Of a DNA stretch of 8,814 nucleotides, positions 1-5,912 are shown one piece after another. The notes under the pieces are model-generated. The model saw nothing but the letters and a program-made list of their open reading frames with translations, was not told the origin of the DNA and did no database searches. The position numbers and the translations under genes were made by a program. Origin of the DNA: Pseudomonadota bacterium. GTDB taxonomy: Bacteria > Pseudomonadota > Gammaproteobacteria > Burkholderiales > JABEVD01. Positions within the stretch are counted from its first letter, which is position 1. Each line of letters opens with the position of its first letter. Location: assembly GCA_021811205.1 (NCBI GenBank), contig JAJZPK010000099.1, positions 1 through 8,814 of the forward strand, written 5' to 3'.

Positions 1-1263
1 AGGCTGCCGAAGATCGATTTGGTGGGCTTTACTCGGAAGAGGGCCGACCCGGGATTCCGATCCGGCTGATGGTGGGATTGCATTACCTGAAACATGCCTT
101 CAACGAATCGGACGAATCGGTGGTGGCAAGATGGGTGGAGAACCCGTACTGGCAATACTTTTGCGGAGAAGAATTCTTCTTCTTCTTCTTCTTCTTCTTC
201 TTCTTCTTCTTCTTCTTCTTCTTCTTCTTTCGGCACAAGCTGCCGATCGATCCGTCGCAGATGACGCGGTTTCGAAAGCGGATCGGTGAAGCAGGCTGCG
301 AGTTCATGCTGGGATTGACGGTGAAGGCGGGGGTGGATACGGGCACGGTGTCTCGTTCTTCGCTTGAAGTGGTGAACGTGGATACGACGGTCCAGGAGAA
401 GGCGACAGCTTTTCCGACCGATGCGAGGTTGTACCACAAGGCAAGAGCGGCGCTGGTGAGACAGGCGAAGCGTCACGGGATTGTGCTCAGGCAGAGCTTC
501 GAACGGGTATCGAAGGTTGCGTTGGCGAAGAGTGGTCGTTATGCCCATGCGCGTCAGATGCAGCGTGCGAAGCGGGAGCAAAAGCGCCTGAGGACCTATC
601 TTGGACGGGTGCTGCGGGATATTGAGCGCAAGCTGCCTGAGGTTGCGAGGAAGAAGATGGCGAGATTGATCGAGGTGGCTTGGCGGATTCACGGTCAGCA
701 GCGGCATGACAAGAACAAGGTTTACAGCGTGCATGCGCCGGAAGTGGAGTGCATCGCCAAGGGGAAATCGCACAAGCAGTACGAGTTCGGGGTGAAGGTC
801 GGGGTGGTGAGCACCAGTCGGGAGAGCTTCGTGGCGGGAATGAAGTCGTTGCCAGGCAATCCCTAGATGGGCTACACTGGAAACCTCATTGGATCAGACG
901 CAAAAGCTGACCGGCGTTGCGGTCAGGGAAGCTTATGTCGACCGAGGCTATCGCGGTCATGGCGTTCAAGGTGCCAAGATCTGGATTGCCGGAGCCATGC
1001 GGGGCGTGACGGTTGCGATCAGGAAGAAGCTCAAGCGGCGAAATGCTGTTGAACCGGTCATTGGGCACATGAAGGCTGACGGGCGACTGGGCAGAAACTT
1101 CCTGAAAGGCGTCGAAGGCGATGCCATGAACGCGCTGCTTTGCGGAGCCGGCCATAATCTGAGGAAGATTCTCAGGCGCCTGGCGCTTTTTTGTGCCCGA
1201 TGGATGGAAGTGCTGCTATCAGTAATCAGATGGCCATTCTTCCAGCATCAGGTTTTGGCCTGA
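1..1263 (+). pseudogene. IS5-family DDE transposase, 5' end outside the window, frameshifted
   Basis: The reading frame is already open at base 3 and gives 22 residues of typical family sequence (ending SEEGRPGIPIRL) before the ATG at 69, so that ATG is internal. The order matches IS5-group transposases: an N-terminal segment with NPYWQYFCG, then LPIDPSQMTRFRKRIG, then the catalytic core. The first catalytic Asp is in VNVDTTVQ (codon 381-383), the second in AYVDRGYRGHG (940-942), and the Glu in AVEPVIGHMKADGRLGRN (1051-1053). Frame 1 stops at TAG 864-866 just after SLPGNP, and homology resumes one frame over with LETSLDQTQKLTG, running to the stop at 1261-1263. Restoring the usual NPYDG-TLE wording needs two missing bases, one after TA at 864-865 and one near 870, so this looks like decay or sequencing error rather than programmed frameshifting. 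A 19-Phe run (see repeat) is also abnormal. The family assignment is confident; activity is unlikely. Confidence 0.9.
174..230 (+). repeat. (TTC)18 triplet microsatellite encoding poly-Phe
   Basis: Eighteen uninterrupted TTC units (174-227) are followed by one TTT (228-230), all in frame with the transposase, giving 19 Phe between CGEE and RHKLPIDPS. As I recall the family, relatives have only about two Phe here (EFFQHxLP), so about 17 codons look inserted without changing the frame. Just upstream are two GAA codons (168-173), so the left boundary forms the 14-bp palindrome AGAAGAATTCTTCT (167-180). The tract is a pure polypurine/polypyrimidine mirror repeat. Slipped-strand expansion from the short TTC seed is the simplest origin. 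An assembly or read artefact cannot be excluded. Confidence 0.97.
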
Positions 1264-1350
1264 AATATCGGGTTTTTCAGGGGCGACTAAATCGGGCGAT
1301 TAAGCGTTTGATCAGCTATGAGATGAACGTGATTCTCTATATGTGATCTG

Positions 1351-2418
1351 CTACCCGATCAGCGCAACGGTCTTGATCTGGACCCAGACTGGCCTGCTCG
1401 GGGAAAGATCGAGGGCTTCGGCGGAACGCTTTGTCAGACGCGAGACGATGGGGGTGCCGCCCACATCCACTTTTGCCAGGGACTGTGCTGGGTGGGTATC
1501 GTCGGCGATTTCCGCCACCTTGCCCTGCAGCAGGTTGAGAATGCTGGTGTGCGCCATATGCGCAAGGGAGAGGCTCACGTCGCGAGCGAGAATGCGCACC
1601 CTGACAGGATGACCGACTGGCATGCCGTTATCCCGCACCCAAAGCTCGCCGCCTGCAAAATCGGCCCGGATCAGGTGCCATGAATCGTCTCGCGCTCCGA
1701 TCACGGCGTCAATGATTACGCCAGCGTCTTCCCCCAGGCGGAAGGGAAGATCGAGCCGGGCCAGGGTCTCGGAGAGGGCACCCTCGGCAATTACGCAGCC
1801 CCTGTCCAGAACGACGATATGGTCTGCAAGGCGCATCACTTCATCCGGCGAGTGGCTGACATAGAGGATGGGGATGGAGAGTTCTTCGTGCAGTTTCTCC
1901 AGATAGGGCAATATTTCCTGCTTTCTTGCGAGATCGAGCGCGGCGAGCGGCTCGTCCATGAGCAATATCCCGGGGTTGGCCAGGAGCGCTCGGGCGATGG
2001 CCACTCGCTGGCGCTCGCCTCCCGAAAGATTTTCAGGGCGGCGATCCAGAAGATGAGCTACTCCCAGCAATTCCAGGGTGTTGTCGAACTCAATCAGATG
2101 GCTTCCGGTGCGGCGCATGCCGTATTCCAGATTGCGCCGGATATCTAGATGGAAGAAAAGGTTCGCTTCCTGGAACACATAGCCCAGACGGCGTTTGTGG
2201 GCGGGCAGGAAACGGTCGCCATCCTGCCAGATCTCTCCTGCCACCGACAGGTAGCCGCCAGGTACATGCTCGAGGCCTGCAAGGCAGCGCAGCAGCGTGG
2301 TCTTGCCTGAACCCGAAGGGCCGAAAAGTGCGGTTATGCCCAGGCCAGGCAGGGAAAGGTCGACCTCCAGGCTAAAATTCTTTCGGTTCAGATGGAAGCG
2401 GGCCTCTATGGGCTTCAT
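1351..2418 (-). CDS. modC: Molybdate ABC transporter ATP-binding protein ModC
   Basis: This is the ATPase that powers molybdate import through ModB, on the cytoplasmic face of the inner membrane. The 355-residue product has Walker [10 protein letters not shown] (33-41), Q-loop Gln83, signature [15 protein letters not shown] (131-145), Walker B ILLMDEP (151-157) and H-loop His189. The last ~65 residues (from about [15 protein letters not shown]) form a single Mop/TOBE molybdate-binding domain, the feature that separates ModC from other ABC ATPases. I chose ATG 2418-2416: it overlaps the modB stop as ATGA, has GGGAGAGGG just upstream, and begins where family homology begins. An in-frame extension up to 2505 would lie within modB and looks non-native. 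It is the last gene of the cluster and faces the transposon. Overlap with modB implies translational coupling and roughly equal amounts of the two proteins. Confidence 0.96.
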   Translation of the reverse strand: MKPIEARFHLNRKNFSLEVDLSLPGLGITALFGPSGSGKTTLLRCLAGLEHVPGGYLSVAGEIWQDGDRFLPAHKRRLGYVFQEANLFFHLDIRRNLEYGMRRTGSHLIEFDNTLELLGVAHLLDRRPENLSGGERQRVAIARALLANPGILLMDEPLAALDLARKQEILPYLEKLHEELSIPILYVSHSPDEVMRLADHIVVLDRGCVIAEGALSETLARLDLPFRLGEDAGVIIDAVIGARDDSWHLIRADFAGGELWVRDNGMPVGHPVRVRILARDVSLSLAHMAHTSILNLLQGKVAEIADDTHPAQSLAKVDVGGTPIVSRLTKRSAEALDLSPSRPVWVQIKTVALIG

Positions 2419-3092
2419 GCGCCCTCTCCCTTGCTGCCGGGTTTGAATGCATTCACGGCGACGAGAACCAAGAAGGCGAAAGCCAGCATGCCGCCAGCGA
2501 GCCAATGGGCCTGGGTATATTCGAGCGCTTCGACATGGTTGTAGATCTGCACAGAGAGAACCCGTGTTTTATCCGGAATGTTGCCGCCTATCATCAAGAC
2601 CACGCCGAATTCCCCGACAGTATGAGCGAAGCTCAGGATGGATGCAGTGATGAAACCAGGTCTGGCCATGGGCAAGGCCACAGTGAAGAATGCATCCAGG
2701 GGCGAGGCGCGCAGGGTCGCGGCCGCTTCCATGGGGCGACTTCCGATGGCCTCGAAGGCGCTTTGCAATGGTTGCACTGCGAATGGCATGGAATAGAAAA
2801 CTGATGCAATCACCAGAGCAGGGAAGGTAAAGGGGAACAGGCCCAGTCCCAGGGAACGGGTCAGATGGCCGAGAAAGCCGTCGGGACCAATGGCTATCAA
2901 CATGTAGAAACCCAATACGGTGGGCGGCAGGACGAGCGGCAGGGTGACAATCGCGCCCACGGGCGATTTCAGCCAGGAACGGGTGTTAGCAAGCCACCAG
3001 GCGATGGGAGTCCCAACGAGAAGCAGCAGGATGGTGGTGAGCCCCGCGAGCTCCAGGGTCAGGCGTAATGCTGAAAAATCGGCATCGTTCAC
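2415..3092 (-). CDS. modB: Molybdate ABC transporter permease ModB
   Basis: Inner-membrane channel subunit that works with ModA and ModC to import molybdate. The 225-residue protein is very hydrophobic, with about five membrane segments (roughly residues 9-34, 45-69, 84-107, 147-170 and 198-218). The cytoplasmic EAA loop that docks on the ATPase is clear at about 122-141 ([20 protein letters not shown]), with the conserved Gly at 146. Length and topology match ModB. The start is GTG at 3092-3090, preceded by GGAAG at a 9-base spacing; there is no better ATG. Its stop overlaps the modC start by four bases. A stem-loop lies in the 39-base gap behind modA, so its level may differ from that of ModA. 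Confidence 0.95.
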   Translation of the reverse strand: MNDADFSALRLTLELAGLTTILLLLVGTPIAWWLANTRSWLKSPVGAIVTLPLVLPPTVLGFYMLIAIGPDGFLGHLTRSLGLGLFPFTFPALVIASVFYSMPFAVQPLQSAFEAIGSRPMEAAATLRASPLDAFFTVALPMARPGFITASILSFAHTVGEFGVVLMIGGNIPDKTRVLSVQIYNHVEALEYTQAHWLAGGMLAFAFLVLVAVNAFKPGSKGEGA

Positions 3093-3101
3093 GATGACTG
3101 G

Positions 3102-3131
3102 CTTCCGAATAAAGGCCGCCCCGAATGGCGG

Positions 3132-3132
<1 letters not shown>
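3102..3132 (-). terminator. Intercistronic stem-loop between modA and modB (possible attenuator)
   Basis: The gap between the modA stop and the modB start contains a perfect 6-bp GC-only stem, GCCGCC/GGCGGC (3115-3120 with 3127-3132), and a 6-base loop. The stem begins at the last base of the modA TAG. On the transcribed strand it is followed by CCTTTATTC, too poor in T for a strong terminator. A leaky attenuator or an mRNA-stabilising hairpin that keeps more ModA than ModB/ModC would suit a binding-protein-dependent transporter. The word ATTCGG occurs both in the loop and again at 3105-3110. No function is demonstrated. Confidence 0.45.
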
Positions 3133-4315
<1,183 letters not shown>

Positions 4316-4322
4316 GTCTAAT

Positions 4323-4327
4323 CTCCT
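4323..4327 (-). promoter_or_regulatory. Ribosome binding site of modG
   Basis: AGGAG on the minus strand, 7 bases before ATG 4315, in an AT-rich 42-base gap. It fixes the modG start. No promoter, ModE operator or molybdenum-cofactor riboswitch is recognisable in this short gap, so modG is probably expressed from an upstream promoter. Confidence 0.75.
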
Positions 4328-4357
4328 AAGATAAAAATTGATATGGTCAGGTATCTT

Positions 4358-4705
4358 TCAGCGCGGACGATCTGCCACTATTTCATATAGAGGGTGCGAC
4401 AGACGCCTCCTGCAATTGCCTGCAGGTCCCCTGGTTGTGGTGCGGCGCAGCCAGGTTCCGTTCTTGAGGCGCCATGCCAGCACTTCCTCGAAATAGGTTT
4501 CTTCTTCACTGAAGCTTTCGTCTTCGTCCATGACTGCCTGGGTCAGGGTGAACTGATGGCGATAAAAGCAGCATTGCATCTTGCCGTCATACCCCAAATG
4601 CTTCACCGCCTGAACTCCGGGTTCATCGAACCGTTCGAAGCTGACCGGTGTCATGGAATGCTCCAGATATTCGGCGGGCAGGTATTTGTCCCAGGCGATA
4701 TTCAT
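4358..4705 (-). CDS. Hypothetical 115-residue protein between the barrel protein and modG
   Basis: I do not recognise this protein. It is small and probably cytoplasmic: no signal peptide, no hydrophobic segment long enough to cross a membrane. It is rich in aromatic and acidic residues, with an acidic patch (MDEDESFSEEETYFEEV, about residues 59-75) followed by VLAWRLKNGTWLRRTTT and a basic tail containing NCRRRLSHPLYEIVADRPR. There are three cysteines, two adjacent (QCCFYRHQF). The reading frame is intact, begins with ATG 41 bases after the barrel gene stop and ends 42 bases before modG, which supports a real operon member. The ribosome site is weak. The context suggests a role connected with nitrate or molybdate metabolism, but nothing in the sequence proves it. 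Confidence 0.7.
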   Translation of the reverse strand: MNIAWDKYLPAEYLEHSMTPVSFERFDEPGVQAVKHLGYDGKMQCCFYRHQFTLTQAVMDEDESFSEEETYFEEVLAWRLKNGTWLRRTTTRGPAGNCRRRLSHPLYEIVADRPR

Positions 4706-4745
4706 TTTGGTTCGAGTCGATGGTTGAATGGGAATTTCTTGAAAG

Positions 4746-5633
4746 CTAGAAAGCCACTCTCGCCGTCGTTACCCAGCCGCGGTTGTAGGTGCTGAAAGCA
4801 GTCGCTGCCGCGTCCTGATAGCCCACGCCAAGGATGAGCTTCATTCTTCCTTCAAGCGGAATCCTGCCCAGAATGAGGCCATAGGTCATAATCAGCTGAT
4901 TCCTGCCTGCGAGCGGACCGGCTTTCCAGTGGGTATAGCTCGCTTCGATTTCAGGCCAGAACAGATTGGAAACATGCGCCTGAAGCGAGGTATTCCAAAC
5001 AATGGGAAGGCCTGCCACATTCTGATTGGCATCTGGGACGCTGGCGCTGAGCGTGCTCTGTATATCCACTCCCTGTTCGCGCGTACCCCAGCCTTTCCCG
5101 ACTGCAAGAGTTGGGGTAACGACAGTCTGGCCCACAGTGAAAGGATGGTTGCCTGTCGGCGTGCTAAGGCCCAGAAAGCCGGTTACAATATAATTGCCGT
5201 GTTCTTCGTTTGCCGAAAGAATGCGGTATTTCACCAGGAAGGTTTCATCCGCCCATCCGCGTGTCGTCGTCGCGGGAGTTTGCTGAACCAGATAGCCGGG
5301 CTGTCCGATGATCGTTTCCACATTTTCGGAAGGAATGAGTTCCAGTCCCTTGCCGCCTCCGTAGTTTGTCAACGTGGTGCTTCCGGACTTGTATTGGCGG
5401 GTTTGATCATAGCGGTATTCTTCTTCAAGCCTTGGCGTAATGGTTACGAGCGGCGTCATCCAGTGGGGCTGTTCTTCCTGCGACTTGTTGACGACTGCGA
5501 ACCAGGTGCTGTCATTCGAACCATCTGAATGTTGCGATGAGGATTCGGTACCTGATTCGGCATACGCGTTGAAAGCGCATGAAAAGAGGGCGAGCCCGAA
5601 TGTCGGGGCAAGGTTTCTTGCAAACATAAGCAT
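4746..5633 (-). CDS. Putative outer-membrane beta-barrel transporter-like protein
   Basis: A predicted 295-residue exported protein. Residues 1-25 (MLMFARNLAPTFGLALFSCAFNAYA) form a signal peptide cut before ESGTESS. A Ser-rich linker follows, then alternating amphipathic strands with many Gly, Thr and aromatic residues, for example VTITPRLEEEYRYDQ, YIVTGFLGLSTPTGN, VTPTLAVGKGWG, EIEASYTHW and MKLILGVGYQDA. The last residue is Phe (TTARVAF), the usual signal for BAM-dependent insertion of barrels. It resembles the broad group annotated as outer-membrane transporters of the phenol-degradation MetA type; the substrate is unknown. ATG 5633 is chosen because AAAGGGAA ends 4 bases before it; a longer in-frame reading to 5741 would put 36 untypical residues before the signal peptide. 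Position between nasA and the mod genes suggests nitrate/nitrite or molybdate passage, by inference only. Confidence 0.8.
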   Translation of the reverse strand: MLMFARNLAPTFGLALFSCAFNAYAESGTESSSQHSDGSNDSTWFAVVNKSQEEQPHWMTPLVTITPRLEEEYRYDQTRQYKSGSTTLTNYGGGKGLELIPSENVETIIGQPGYLVQQTPATTTRGWADETFLVKYRILSANEEHGNYIVTGFLGLSTPTGNHPFTVGQTVVTPTLAVGKGWGTREQGVDIQSTLSASVPDANQNVAGLPIVWNTSLQAHVSNLFWPEIEASYTHWKAGPLAGRNQLIMTYGLILGRIPLEGRMKLILGVGYQDAAATAFSTYNRGWVTTARVAF

Positions 5634-5637
5634 GATG

Positions 5638-5645
5638 TTCCCTTT
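5638..5645 (-). promoter_or_regulatory. Ribosome binding site deciding the start of the barrel gene
   Basis: AAAGGGAA on the minus strand. Its GGG core (5640-5642) sits 6 bases before ATG 5633 and 12 before the next in-frame ATG at 5627, which favours 5633. Confidence 0.6.
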
Positions 5646-5686
5646 ATAAAAACGAGATGAAAGCATTTTATTAATGATCAGACCAA

Positions 5687-5705
5687 CTGAAATTTGAATT
5701 TTCAG
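5687..5705. promoter_or_regulatory. 19-bp near-perfect palindrome, operator-like
   Basis: CTGAAATTTGAATTTTCAG is its own reverse complement except for the centre base and one arm pair (8 of 9 arm positions pair). It lies 54 bases before the barrel gene start, immediately downstream of the sigma-54-like element, where a transcription start would fall. It resembles a dimeric regulator site, but I cannot assign a regulator: it does not fit the ModE, NtrC or FNR consensus I know. Confidence 0.35.
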
Positions 5706-5707
5706 GC

Positions 5708-5723
5708 AGCATATTTGAACCCA
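5708..5723 (-). promoter_or_regulatory. Candidate sigma-54 (-24/-12) promoter for the barrel-mod genes
   Basis: The minus strand reads TGGGTTCAAATATGCT. The GG and GC dinucleotides are separated by exactly 10 bases, as in TGGCACG-N4-TTGCW, and the TGG and TGCT blocks match, but the CACG portion does not. The predicted start would be near 5698, about 65 bases before ATG 5633. Nitrogen-assimilation genes are often sigma-54 dependent, which makes the match plausible, but a partial match such as this also occurs by chance. No upstream NtrC site was seen. Confidence 0.3.
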
Positions 5724-5912
5724 GGATATTGGAAAAAGCATTTGCCCCGTCCTGGGGATTAGTGTATTCGTCGGCGAACTTCATAGTTTGGCCTTGGTTC
5801 CGTGTGCAAGGCACTTTCTTCCGACAGTCTGTTTGAAGTGGGTATTAAGATGCTCCTCCGGTTCAATTGTCATACCATTTCCTGACACGCTCAAGTGGTA
5901 CTGAGTCAATAG

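Larger units (their letters stand above)
1..1286 (+). mobile_element. Insertion sequence of the IS5 family, right part only
   Basis: The element enters from the left edge and carries the transposase. The right boundary is a proposal: after the stop codon (1261-1263) the sequence reads TTTTTCAGGGGCGA and then CTAA (1287-1290). IS5-group elements commonly duplicate a 4-bp YTAR target, and CTAA fits, which would place the tip at 1286. The left terminal repeat and the second target copy lie outside the window, so neither the inverted repeat nor the duplication can be checked here. The 60 bases from 1291 to 1350 contain no gene and no convincing terminator. Confidence 0.5.
5634..5912 (-). other. 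Intergenic region between nasA and the barrel gene
   Basis: About 280 bases without a recognisable gene. On the minus strand three tiny frames follow one another: 5863-5916 (17 codons, ATG overlapping the nasA stop as ATGA), 5781-5873 (30 codons) and 5671-5784 (37 codons, starting MKFADEYTNPQDGANAF, overlapping the previous stop as ATGA, with AAGG about 7 bases upstream). They may be chance, decay products or leader peptides. There is a weak hairpin CCCC-5-GGGG (5745-5757) followed by a T5 run, not good enough for a terminator call. The downstream half is AT-rich and carries the promoter-like and palindromic elements listed separately, so the barrel and mod genes may have their own promoter here. 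Confidence 0.6.

Noticed and set aside
83..439. Minus-strand open frame with a long poly-Lys run
   Set aside because: It is only the complement of the transposase and its TTC tract; no homology or ribosome site supports it.
1173..1182. CAGGCGCCTG palindrome followed by a T6 run as a terminator
   Set aside because: It is inside the transposase coding region (LRRLALF) and leaves no usable loop.
2419..2505. N-terminal extension of modC
   Set aside because: It lies inside modB in another frame, has no family similarity and is replaced by a better ATG with ATGA coupling.
5634..5741. N-terminal extension of the barrel protein
   Set aside because: It would bury the signal peptide behind 36 atypical residues; the internal ATG has a good ribosome site.
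5745..5757. CCCC-GTCCT-GGGG hairpin as terminator of nasA
   Set aside because: The stem is only 4 bp and the T-run starts 7 bases away, so it is too weak to call.
5634..5912. Molybdenum-cofactor riboswitch or ModE operator upstream of the mod genes
   Set aside because: No conserved riboswitch core or ModE dyad could be recognised by eye.
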